Below are positions 15,960 through 24,092 of a stretch of 64,000 nt of DNA, in pieces; positions within the stretch are counted from its first letter, which is position 1; the number at the start of each line of letters is the position of its first letter. The position numbers and the translations under genes were made by a program. Source of the stretch: Vagococcus fluvialis bH819 (GTDB taxonomy: Bacteria > Bacillota > Bacilli > Lactobacillales > Vagococcaceae); the NCBI RefSeq assembly GCF_900163795.1, contig NZ_FWFD01000005.1, positions 1-64,000 on the forward strand, read 5' to 3'. Below the pieces are notes generated by a model. It had not been told where the DNA came from, did no database searches, and was given only the letters and a program-made list of their open reading frames with translations.

Positions 15960-16913
15960 ATGAAATTGATTACTTTTTGTGTTCCGATGTACAATGAAAG
16001 TGAGAGCATTAGTGAGTTATATAGACAGTTAAATGAGTTATCTCAGCAATATATCGGCCAATATGAGTTTGAGTTTTTATTTGTTAATGATGGAAGTATT
16101 GATAACTCACTGGGGATTGTCAAAGAGTTATCAAAAAAAGACTCAAGGATTGCTTATGTGGATCTTTCCCGTAATTTTGGTAAAGAAGTTGCGATGTTAG
16201 CTGGATTTGATCATTGTAAGGGGGACGCAGTCATTATGATGGATGCGGATTTACAACATCCCCCAGGAACGATTCCTCAAATGATTACGGAATGGGAAAA
16301 CGGTTATCAAGATGTTTACGGCAAAAGAGTGACACAAGAGGGAGAGTCTTTCTTTAAAAAGAAAAGTTCAAAATTATATTATAAACTTCTAGGATATTTC
16401 TCTCAGATACCTGTCTTACCAGCAGTAGGAGATTTTAGGCTATTGGATCGAGTGTGTATTGATAGCATAATAAAAATTCGAGAAAGTCAGAGATATACTA
16501 AAAGTATGTACATGTGGATTGGTTTTAGAAAAAAAGAAGTCGAATTTGTTTCGAGTGAAAGATTTGCAGGAGAAACTAAATGGAAATTAAGTAATTTAAT
16601 ACAGTTAGCTGTTAATGGGATTGTTTCAGATTCAACAGCAGCTCTTAGATTATCTTTGTATAGTGGCATTTTTATTTCACTCATGTCTTTTGTATACATG
16701 ATCTATATCTTAATAAAAACACTAATTGTAGGTAGCTCAACTCCTGGATTTCCAACACTAACAATTTTAATTTTATTTTTAAGTGGCTCTCAACTTATTT
16801 TTCAAGGTGTGATGGGAGAGTACATAGGAAAAATTTATACAGAAGTCAAAAACAGACCACCGTATCTAATTCAAGAATATCATGCTTCAAAAAAAGAGTC
16901 TGAATATTTATAG
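15960..16913 (+). CDS. GtrB-like polyprenyl-phosphate glycosyltransferase (GT2)
   Basis: A 317-residue protein. The N-terminal GT2 domain (1-230) has VPMYNESESI, FVNDGSIDNS, DLSRNFGKEVAMLAGFDH and MMDADLQHPP (the DxD metal site). Two C-terminal membrane helices (about 232-255 and 265-290) follow, then GEYIGKIYTEVKNRPPY. This is the GtrB/YkcC/DPMS layout: it moves a sugar from UDP onto undecaprenyl phosphate on the cytoplasmic face. TAGGAGG precedes the ATG, with 37 bases after the preceding gene. Confidence 0.92.
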   Translation: MKLITFCVPMYNESESISELYRQLNELSQQYIGQYEFEFLFVNDGSIDNSLGIVKELSKKDSRIAYVDLSRNFGKEVAMLAGFDHCKGDAVIMMDADLQHPPGTIPQMITEWENGYQDVYGKRVTQEGESFFKKKSSKLYYKLLGYFSQIPVLPAVGDFRLLDRVCIDSIIKIRESQRYTKSMYMWIGFRKKEVEFVSSERFAGETKWKLSNLIQLAVNGIVSDSTAALRLSLYSGIFISLMSFVYMIYILIKTLIVGSSTPGFPTLTILILFLSGSQLIFQGVMGEYIGKIYTEVKNRPPYLIQEYHASKKESEYL

Positions 16914-16962
16914 TAATTATTGGTTTTTTTATTATCTAAAAACTGAGCTAAGGAGATTTTGA

Positions 16963-17676
16963 ATGAAAGTATTAATGATAATACCGGCTTATAATGAAGA
17001 AGCGAGTATTTTAAAAACAACCCAATCGATTGAGACATTTAAAAAAGAAGTTTCTTTTGAACTAGACTACCTTGTTATTAATGATGGTTCTACGGATAAC
17101 ACAAAAAAAGTGCTGACTGATAATTCAATTCCTTCTGTGCATTTGATAAAAAACTTAGGCATAGGTGGCGCTGTTCAAACAGGGTATTTATATGCATATT
17201 ATAATGACTATGATATTGCTGTTCAGTTTGATGGAGATGGACAACATGATATTACTTCTTTACCACAGCTGATTGCACCGATTATTAAAAATGAGGCAGA
17301 TTTTACTGTAGGATCAAGATTTGTAGAAGGTTCTCCTTCAGCATTTAAGACCTCTTTTTCAAGAAGAATAGGAATTAATCTGATTTCATCCTTTATTTGG
17401 TTAAAAACAGGGAAAAAATTATTAGATGTCACTTCAGGGTATCGTGCAGCTAATCGAGAAATTATTGCGTATTTTGCGACACATTATCCTAGGAAATACC
17501 CTGAACCTGAAACAAATGCTTTACTTATTAAGAAGAAAAAAAGCGTTCAAGAAGTTGGCGTTAACATGTTTGAACGATTAGAAGGCGAATCTTCTATTAC
17601 GCCAATCAAATCAGTTCGCTATATGATTGAAGTTCTGACATCGATTATATTATTATCGAGTGGAGGGGAAAACTAA
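16963..17676 (+). CDS. DPM1-like glycosyltransferase family 2
   Basis: A 237-residue protein without membrane helices. Motifs: IPAYNEEASI, VINDGSTDNTKK, NLGIGGAVQTGYLYA and QFDGDGQHD (metal site). The later stretch SGYRAANREIIAYFATHYPRKYPEPE is typical of dolichol-phosphate mannosyltransferase-like GT2 proteins found next to DUF2304 genes. It probably loads a second sugar on undecaprenyl phosphate. AAGGAG precedes the ATG. The stop overlaps the DUF2304 start by one base (TAATG), so the two are coupled and perhaps form a complex. Confidence 0.9.
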   Translation: MKVLMIIPAYNEEASILKTTQSIETFKKEVSFELDYLVINDGSTDNTKKVLTDNSIPSVHLIKNLGIGGAVQTGYLYAYYNDYDIAVQFDGDGQHDITSLPQLIAPIIKNEADFTVGSRFVEGSPSAFKTSFSRRIGINLISSFIWLKTGKKLLDVTSGYRAANREIIAYFATHYPRKYPEPETNALLIKKKKSVQEVGVNMFERLEGESSITPIKSVRYMIEVLTSIILLSSGGEN

Positions 17677-18020
17677 TGGCTATTTTGACTATTGTAATGA
17701 TTATATTTTCTATTTGTTTCTTGGCTTTTATCATAAAGCTCATTCGTTCTTCAACGTTTACTTTGGAGCATTCGTTAGTGTGGTTAGCTATCGGCTTGAT
17801 AATGTTACTGTTTTCTATATTCCCAAGTATTCCTGAGTATTTTTCGGATGTCTTAGGCTTTGAAACAATGTCTAATTTTCTTTTAGTGATGGCTGTATTC
17901 TTTAGTTTGGCTCAATTAATTATTTTTACCAAACACATTACTAAACAGACCAACGATATTAAATCATTAATTCAAGAAGTATCAATATTAAAAGAAAAGA
18001 TAGAAAGAAAGGAAAAGTAA
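17676..18020 (+). CDS. DUF2304 family membrane protein
   Basis: A 114-residue protein with three hydrophobic helices (about 3-22, 33-52, 62-84) and a charged coiled-coil-like C-terminus (ITKQTNDIKSLIQEVSILKEKIERKEK). The motif STFTLEHSLVWLAIGLIMLLFSIFP is the DUF2304 signature. These proteins accompany DPM1-like glycosyltransferases and probably anchor them to the membrane; the role is inferred. It starts in the stop of the preceding GT2 gene. Confidence 0.88.
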   Translation: MAILTIVMIIFSICFLAFIIKLIRSSTFTLEHSLVWLAIGLIMLLFSIFPSIPEYFSDVLGFETMSNFLLVMAVFFSLAQLIIFTKHITKQTNDIKSLIQEVSILKEKIERKEK

Positions 18021-18021
18021 T

Positions 18022-18363
18022 ATGATTTTATTTTTTATATATGTCATTTTATCATCATCAGGAATCATTTTATTTAAATTAGGTTCGGCAGATTTATCGG
18101 TCAAAATGGTTAATAGTCAGTTAAATATGAATTTCCCTACATTAAGTCTTTTAGGTTTGTTGTGTTATCTACTTAGCTTTGTTTTGTGGATGATCATTAT
18201 TTCAAAAGCAGATGTTAGCTTTATTGTACCTTTGGGATTAGGGATAACTAACGTTTTAATTTTAGTGGGTTCAGTTGTCTTTTTAAAAGAGAGTATTAGT
18301 ACCAATGCGATGATTGGGATTGCTCTGATTTTAGCGGGAACTCTTTTGATGAATTATAAATAA
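18022..18363 (+). CDS. SMR/EamA-type small membrane transporter, putative lipid-linked sugar flippase
   Basis: A 113-residue protein with four hydrophobic helices. It has the SMR/EamA end pattern PLGLGITNVLILVGSVVFLKESIS and MIGIALILAGTLLMNYK. It starts one base after the DUF2304 stop. In polymer glycosylation loci, small four-helix proteins (GtrA or SMR type, compare ArnE/ArnF) flip the undecaprenyl-phosphate sugar outward, and that is the likely role here. A drug-efflux role is possible from sequence alone but unlikely from context. Confidence 0.8.
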   Translation: MILFFIYVILSSSGIILFKLGSADLSVKMVNSQLNMNFPTLSLLGLLCYLLSFVLWMIIISKADVSFIVPLGLGITNVLILVGSVVFLKESISTNAMIGIALILAGTLLMNYK

Positions 18364-18372
18364 GTGTTTCTT

Positions 18373-18424
18373 AACAAGAGTTTACTGGCCAGATAGTAAG
18401 GGTCAGTAGATTCTTGTTTTTTTT
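18373..18424 (+). terminator. Terminator of the glycosylation operon
   Basis: Long stem AACAAGAGTTTACTGGCC (18373-18390) with GGTCAGTAGATTCTTGTT (18401-18418), a few G-U or mismatched pairs, then a run of T. Confidence 0.88.
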
Positions 18425-18465
18425 ATAACAACTAATAAGATTATTTTTTACTTAAATAAATATTA

Positions 18466-18493
18466 TTGATTAAATAATGAACTAAGATATAAT
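18466..18493 (+). promoter_or_regulatory. Promoter of the Ig-like GW protein gene
   Basis: -35 TTGATT (18466-18471), 16-base spacer, -10 TATAAT (18488-18493). Confidence 0.65.
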
Positions 18494-18550
18494 TAAAAAG
18501 AAACCAAAATAAAATACGTTATTTAATTATAATGTTAAAAGGAGAAGGTT

Positions 18551-21343
18551 ATGAAGAAGAAGGGTCTTGTTTTAGCTCTATTTAGTACAGTTGTCTTAGC
18601 AGCAACATCAACAGGGGTTGTTGATCAGGTTTTAGGGAACGATATTAAAGTAGAAGCAGCGCAAAAGGCAACTGTTTCAGATGCGATTAAAGTATTTAAA
18701 TATGGTTCAGTGAAAAGAGATAATTATTCAACTTGGAAAAATTTTGCTTGGGATAAAAAAGGCGACTCTAAAGATATTTATAATCAAACGATATTAGTAA
18801 AATATAAGTACAAACATAGTAATGGGTCAACTTTCTATTCTTTATACAATGAAAAAGATACTTGGTTAGGCTATATTAATTCAGACGCTGTGGAGATGAC
18901 ATCAGGTAAACAAGGTATGGCATTAAAAGCTGATAAAACAGTTAGTGTGACAGATAGCAACTATCCAATCCATCAAAATTTTGGTTGGACTAAGAAAAAT
19001 GAAAGCAAAAATTTAAAAGGTCAAGAGCTAAAAGTTAACTATACGTACAATCATTTTAACGGTTCAACTTATTATTCTTTATATAATAAGGACAATACTT
19101 GGTTAGGCTATATTAATAAAACAGGGGTCAAAGAAGTAACGACTAATAAAAAACCCCAAGGTGAGGCAATTAAGGTTAATAAGTATGCCACGATAACGAA
19201 TGGCAACTATGATATTTATCAAAATTTTGGTTGGTCTAAAAAAGCGAGTGCTAGTGATTATAACAATCAAACAGTCAAAATTAACTATGAATATCATCAT
19301 GTAAATGGTTCTGTTTATTATTCGCTATATGATAATAACGAGCAGTGGCTTGGGTATATTAATCAAAAAGCGACTGTCAATAAAGGATCTAAAGGATTAT
19401 ATCAATCATATGGCAAATATGTTAGTTATAAAAATCAAGAGGCAACTATTTATCGTGATTTAGATAAATTTGAGATGCCAGCTAAAGTCTATACAATGAG
19501 AAAAGAAGCAGCAGTTTTTGCTAAAGGTATGTATCAACATTTTGATGGCAAAACATATTATTCATTATATGATGAGAAAGATCGTTGGGATGGTTATGTA
19601 GCTGAGGAAGACCTAACCTTAGATGTGAAATCTTCTGGTAAAGGGTATGCAATTTCTCGCCAAGTTAAACTAAGTACACCAAATCAAAAAACCTATCAAA
19701 ATTTTGATTGGAAAGTGAAACATCAAACGAAAGATTTAATGGATAAAGTATTTACAGCAAAAAGAGCTTATTCACATTCAAATGGAAATGATTATTATTC
19801 ATTATTTGATGAAAATGGTACTTGGTACGGTTATGTGAATACTGCTTTTGTTAAAGGTGTTGCGCCAACTCTGACTGGTGTGAAAGATCAAACAGTTTAT
19901 ATGTCAGATCAAACATTTAATGCTTTAGCAGGTGTTGAAGCAACTGATTATCTTGGCAGAACATTAAAAGTTAAAGTTACAGGTACTGTTGATATGAAAA
20001 AAGTAGGAACTTATGAATTAGTTTATACAGTAGTTGATCAAGATGGTAACAAACAAGAAGCTAAATCAAAAGTAACAGTTGTAGATGATCATGCGCCAAT
20101 TTTTAAAGGGCTAAAAGATGAAACTATCAAACAAACACCCGTAGCTTTTGATACTAAAAAAGATATTGTTGCGACTGATTTTGAGGGTAAAAATATTGAT
20201 TATAAAGTAACAGGGGAAGTTAACACTAAAAAAGCTGGTAAGTATGAACTTACTTATGAAGCAACAGATAAACGCCAACACACAACAAAAGAAACAAAAG
20301 TTGTCACAGTTGAAAAAGTTGCAGCACCAAAATTATCAGAAATTAAAGATACTGAAATCAAAAAATCTGCTAAAACATTCGATGCATTAAGCGGTATCGA
20401 AGCAACAGATTATAACAATAAAAAATTAGAAGTTAAAATCGAAGGTTCTGTGGACATGTCGACAAGTGGTGTTTACGATTTAACGTATACTGCAATTGAT
20501 GATGTAGATCAAGTCGTAACTGCTAAACGTAAAGTGACAGTAATAAATGATATTAAACCAACAATTACAGGAACTGAAAATGTGAAACAAAATATCGTTG
20601 TCGGTTCTTTTGATTCTAAAGCAGATGTTAAAGCAGTTGATAGTGATGGCAACGAGCTTGAGTTTACTGTAACTGGAGAAGTTAAAGCAGACCAATTAGG
20701 AATCTATGAATTAACTTATCATGCAAAAGACAAAGCAGGCAATCAAGTTGAAGTAAAACGTTCTGTAGAAATTTTTGAAGTTCAAGTTGAAAGCATTATT
20801 GTTTCTGGAGTGAACAAAGAAAAAGTTGGTCGTTCGACACAAATGACTGCTGATATCCAACCGGCAGATGCTAAGGATAAGTCAGTTATTTGGACATCTT
20901 CTGATGAGTTAGTAGCCACTGTAGATGAAACTGGTCACGTAACAACTTTAGCTGAGGGAGTAACAACTATTACGGCAACAGCTAAAAATAAAATTGTTGG
21001 AAGTAAAGAATTAGTGGTTTCTAATGATCTTTCGGGTAAACTTTATATCAGTTCTCGTTCAACAATAAATGGTGTGATAAAAAGCTTTGGCTTTACATTT
21101 ATAAATCAAGAAAAAGAAACATTATATGTTAAAGAAGTAGAAGTAGGTGAAGTTGGTTCTAGAAGTACAACATACACAGAACAAGATCTAGCGCAAAACG
21201 GGATAGAAACGACAGTAACTTCAAGAAGTCAATTTGGTATGAGTTTAAATAGTAAATTAGGTTGGTTTGAAGACAGACTTGTTGTGAAAGTTAAAGTAGC
21301 AACTGAAGATGGTATTGAAAAAGTATTTGAAACAAGACCTTAA
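18551..21343 (+). CDS. Secreted GW-module protein with Ig-like and BIG2 domains
   Basis: A 930-residue protein. A signal peptide (1 to about 37) is followed by five GW/SH3-like modules (about 45-436), each with NY.xYxNFxW, a YxHxNGSTYYSLY core and an end like WLGYIN. Four DUF5011-type Ig-like repeats follow (about 437-745; VMKKVGTYELVYTVVDQDGN-type ends), then a BIG2 domain (about 745-827; ADAKDKSVIWTSSDELVATV) and a 100-residue tail of unknown fold. GW modules bind lipoteichoic or wall teichoic acid; Ig-like arrays are spacers or adhesion stalks. There is no LPxTG motif or C-terminal membrane anchor, so attachment should be non-covalent. No catalytic domain was seen; adhesin or structural role is inferred. 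Confidence 0.85.
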   Translation: MKKKGLVLALFSTVVLAATSTGVVDQVLGNDIKVEAAQKATVSDAIKVFKYGSVKRDNYSTWKNFAWDKKGDSKDIYNQTILVKYKYKHSNGSTFYSLYNEKDTWLGYINSDAVEMTSGKQGMALKADKTVSVTDSNYPIHQNFGWTKKNESKNLKGQELKVNYTYNHFNGSTYYSLYNKDNTWLGYINKTGVKEVTTNKKPQGEAIKVNKYATITNGNYDIYQNFGWSKKASASDYNNQTVKINYEYHHVNGSVYYSLYDNNEQWLGYINQKATVNKGSKGLYQSYGKYVSYKNQEATIYRDLDKFEMPAKVYTMRKEAAVFAKGMYQHFDGKTYYSLYDEKDRWDGYVAEEDLTLDVKSSGKGYAISRQVKLSTPNQKTYQNFDWKVKHQTKDLMDKVFTAKRAYSHSNGNDYYSLFDENGTWYGYVNTAFVKGVAPTLTGVKDQTVYMSDQTFNALAGVEATDYLGRTLKVKVTGTVDMKKVGTYELVYTVVDQDGNKQEAKSKVTVVDDHAPIFKGLKDETIKQTPVAFDTKKDIVATDFEGKNIDYKVTGEVNTKKAGKYELTYEATDKRQHTTKETKVVTVEKVAAPKLSEIKDTEIKKSAKTFDALSGIEATDYNNKKLEVKIEGSVDMSTSGVYDLTYTAIDDVDQVVTAKRKVTVINDIKPTITGTENVKQNIVVGSFDSKADVKAVDSDGNELEFTVTGEVKADQLGIYELTYHAKDKAGNQVEVKRSVEIFEVQVESIIVSGVNKEKVGRSTQMTADIQPADAKDKSVIWTSSDELVATVDETGHVTTLAEGVTTITATAKNKIVGSKELVVSNDLSGKLYISSRSTINGVIKSFGFTFINQEKETLYVKEVEVGEVGSRSTTYTEQDLAQNGIETTVTSRSQFGMSLNSKLGWFEDRLVVKVKVATEDGIEKVFETRP

Positions 21344-21360
21344 AATGTTTTTTTTAAGAG

Positions 21361-21485
21361 GGCCAGGGTGGGTCAAAAGTCGTTTTGCTCCGAGCAACTG
21401 GAGGGAAAATCGAACAATCGCTCTTTTTGATTGATCCATTTTCGTGAAGTTGTCGTGGGAGCAGACTTTTTATCCCCTGACTTTT
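21361..21485. repeat. Family-1 hairpin repeat, copy C
   Basis: Nested arms AAAAGTC 21375-21381 with GACTTTT 21464-21470, GCTCC with GGAGC, CAACT with AGTTG, and an inner AACAATC/GATTGAT pair. It sits directly after the stop of the preceding GW gene. No truncated second copy is evident. Confidence 0.7.
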
Positions 21486-21510
21486 AAAGATTATTCGCAT
21501 AAATAAGAAT

Positions 21511-21545
21511 GAGGCTGACATTTGGGTCAGTCTCGTTTTTTTTAA
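21511..21545 (+). terminator. Terminator after hairpin copy C
   Basis: Stem GAGGCTGAC (21511-21519) with GTCAGTCTC (21526-21534), one G-U pair, then a long T-run. Confidence 0.88.
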
Positions 21546-21610
21546 CTAAACGGTGTCATAGAAGTAGCTTCTTCGAAAAATAAGCCGAACACTTCTGTCG
21601 CAACCTCTTC
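21546..21610. repeat. Family-2 hairpin repeat, shortened copy (reverse)
   Basis: On the minus strand this reads ...TTATTTTTCGAAGAAGCTAC...CACCGTTT, close to 2539-2580 of the family-2 element. Its arms are roughly AGAAGTAGCTTC-like and complementary segments. The middle is shorter than in the 2.5 kb copy. The remaining 21611-21757 is AT-rich with nothing further recognised. Confidence 0.45.
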
Positions 21611-21735
21611 TTTTTTCAAAAAAATAATAATAGATATATATAGTTATTAATGTTCATTTAATGATATGTTAAACTGATGATAGAAAACAAGCGACTAAAA
21701 ATATAATCGGAATATTTTTTAAGTTAATGGTTTTA

Positions 21736-21763
21736 TTTTAATGATAACTATCCGATATATAAT
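21736..21763 (+). promoter_or_regulatory. Promoter of the first C39-GW gene
   Basis: -10 TATAAT (21758-21763) with a weak -35 TTTTAA (21736-21741), 16-base spacer. Transcription would start near 21770, so translation begins at ATG 21814, not at the in-frame TTG 21772. Confidence 0.55.
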
Positions 21764-21813
21764 ATGATGCTTTGTTTACAGAACTAAAAGAGGAAAAGGA
21801 GGATATAGGTAAA

Positions 21814-24042
21814 ATGAAAAAGAAATTATTACTAGGTTGTTTAAGTTGTGTGTTATTGGTATCGTTCAATCATTACTCTGCTGAAGAGGTAGTCAGCTCA
21901 AGTACATCAACTGAAATGACAACAAGCACACAGGACGTAGTGAGTGAAATAGCTAGCACTGAAAAAACAAGTGAAATCACAAGTGATACAACTACGGAAA
22001 GATCCAGTGAGGAAAGTGCAGATGAGTCTAAGGCTCAAAAATTAATTACTGAAACTGATGTAAAAAAAGAAGAAATCCATCAGTTTGTTAGTTTGAAAAA
22101 AGATAATCCCGTTATCTACGAGGACTTGTCGAGTCAATCAGTGAAGGATAATACTTTTATTGTGGGACAGACATTTTTAGCTAAAGAAAAAATCGAACAA
22201 GCAGACAAGGCTGTTTTTTATTTGTTGTTTAATAACTCAGAAGAACCTATTGGGTTTATATCAGCAGAAGACATCAACTTAGCCGAACACCAAGGTGGTG
22301 TGTATCAGTCATTCTGGCAATACGCTAATATTACTAATAGTGATGGTCAGGTGTATTCTGATTTTGAAGGAAAGGTAAAAGGGAATTTAGCGCAATATAG
22401 TGATGTAACATTAAGAGCTAAAGGTAAGTATCATAGCTTTGAGGGAACTATATATTATTCTTTATATGACAATAAAGATACATGGTTAGGTTACGCTTCT
22501 GAAAAGGATGTCAATATTACAGCAGGAGCACAAGGAAATTATCAACCCTTTAATCAATACACTATTGTCAAAATGGGAAACTACAGTATTTGGCAAAATT
22601 TTAATTGGCAAAAAAAATATGATGGTAAACAGTTTTTAAATCGAACATTTTTAGCTAAGGGGATGTATCGACATTTTAATGGAGACGCTTATTTTTCTTT
22701 ATATGATTTAAATGGTACTTGGTACGGTTACATCAATAGCGCAGGAACTCAAATTACTACAAATAAGCAAGGTGATTATGTTTCTTACAATAAATATGTA
22801 ACAGTAAACAATAGCAATGGAAGTGCTTGGAATAATTTTGAATGGAACGAAAGACAATCTTTATCAAAATTAGCTAATAAAACCTATAAAGCTAAAGGAA
22901 TATACTACCATGTAAATGGAGAAGATTATCTGTCATTATATGATAAAAATAATACTTGGCAAGGCTATGTTAATAAAAAGTTTGTGACAGTATCAGATGG
23001 CGCTCAGGGTGCTTATCAAGCATACGGAAAATATGTTTCTATCTCTAGTAATAATTACACAATGTGGCAAAATTTTAATTGGAAAAAACGCGGTGATTCC
23101 AACAATATTTACGAGAAAACATTGTTAGCAAAAGGAAAATATCAACATTATAATGGTGAAACTTATCTTTCGCTTTTTGATAGTTCAGATAAATGGTATG
23201 GCTATATTAATGCCAATGGAACAAAGCAAACTGAACGTTCTGGCTATGCTATTCCAATGAATAAAGTCGTTACTGTAAGCAGTGGGAATTATGATTTATG
23301 GAATAATCTTAATTTTTCTTCTAAACGTGGCACTACTAAAAATCTAGTCAATAAACCTTATAAAGTGAAATATAAATATGAACATTTTAATGGCTCAACG
23401 TATTATTCTATGTACGATGGAAATAAATGGTTAGGTTATTTAAATAACACAGGAGTGAAAGAAGCTGCGAGTAAAAATTCAACATACGTTATGTTAAATG
23501 CTCCTACTCATAATCAAAATGAGGCGAATGCTCCGATGGGATGTGAAGCAGCTAGTTTACTACAAGCACTCCAAGTTAAAGGATTTGCTAAAAACCACAA
23601 GTTGAACAAATTCATAGGAGAGATGCCTCTTTCAAAAAATAATAACCCAAATGAAGGATTTTCCGGTTCTCCTTATGTGGTTAGAAATGGTATCTATCAT
23701 TCTATCTTCCCTAAACCACTGACAAATTGGGCAAATGATTATGCTCATGGAACAGCAGCGGATATTTCTGGGACTTCCTTTAATCAACTTTCAAAGGAAC
23801 TAGAGAAGGGTAATCCGATTGTGTTGTATATTACATTAAACTACAAAGCACCAGAATATTTTAATTACTATTGGGGTAGAGGTGTGGAAAATGCCCACGT
23901 AGTAACTTTAGATGGTTACAATAGTCAAACGAATAAGTACCACCTAGTCGATCCAAACTCTAGAAAAGTTAATTGGGTAGATGCATCAACGTTGCAATCG
24001 TCGTATCAGTATAATGAAAAAAAAGCAGTGGTTATAAGATAA
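21814..24042 (+). CDS. Secreted GW-module protein with C39-like cysteine peptidase domain
   Basis: A 742-residue protein. The order is signal peptide (about 1-25), Ser/Thr/Glu-rich linker (about 26-85), one degenerate and five clear GW modules (about 90-555), and a C39_2-type peptidase domain (about 560-742). Catalytic candidates are Cys577 in MGCEAASLLQAL, His695 in NAHVVTLDGYN and Asp713 in LVDPNS, the expected Cys-His-Asp order. The target is unknown; such domains cut peptides or isopeptide links in the envelope. AAGGAGG (21796-21802) supports ATG 21814. No LPxTG motif; anchoring should be by GW modules on teichoic acid. A paralogue lies at 32944. Confidence 0.87.
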   Translation: MKKKLLLGCLSCVLLVSFNHYSAEEVVSSSTSTEMTTSTQDVVSEIASTEKTSEITSDTTTERSSEESADESKAQKLITETDVKKEEIHQFVSLKKDNPVIYEDLSSQSVKDNTFIVGQTFLAKEKIEQADKAVFYLLFNNSEEPIGFISAEDINLAEHQGGVYQSFWQYANITNSDGQVYSDFEGKVKGNLAQYSDVTLRAKGKYHSFEGTIYYSLYDNKDTWLGYASEKDVNITAGAQGNYQPFNQYTIVKMGNYSIWQNFNWQKKYDGKQFLNRTFLAKGMYRHFNGDAYFSLYDLNGTWYGYINSAGTQITTNKQGDYVSYNKYVTVNNSNGSAWNNFEWNERQSLSKLANKTYKAKGIYYHVNGEDYLSLYDKNNTWQGYVNKKFVTVSDGAQGAYQAYGKYVSISSNNYTMWQNFNWKKRGDSNNIYEKTLLAKGKYQHYNGETYLSLFDSSDKWYGYINANGTKQTERSGYAIPMNKVVTVSSGNYDLWNNLNFSSKRGTTKNLVNKPYKVKYKYEHFNGSTYYSMYDGNKWLGYLNNTGVKEAASKNSTYVMLNAPTHNQNEANAPMGCEAASLLQALQVKGFAKNHKLNKFIGEMPLSKNNNPNEGFSGSPYVVRNGIYHSIFPKPLTNWANDYAHGTAADISGTSFNQLSKELEKGNPIVLYITLNYKAPEYFNYYWGRGVENAHVVTLDGYNSQTNKYHLVDPNSRKVNWVDASTLQSSYQYNEKKAVVIR

Positions 24043-24049
24043 AAAAATA

Positions 24050-24077
24050 AAAGGTTGGCTTTTTAGTCAGCCTTTTT
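24050..24077 (+). terminator. Terminator between the C39-GW and M15-GW genes
   Basis: Stem AAAGGTTGGCT with AGTCAGCCTTT (two G-U pairs), 4-base loop, then T. The next gene has no obvious promoter, so partial readthrough is likely. Confidence 0.8.
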
Positions 24078-24092
24078 TAGAGGAGTTTATTG

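Noticed and set aside
18022-18363. Small multidrug resistance efflux pump
   Set aside because: Four-helix SMR/EamA proteins in glycosylation operons act on lipid-linked sugars; the tight operon position favours that role.
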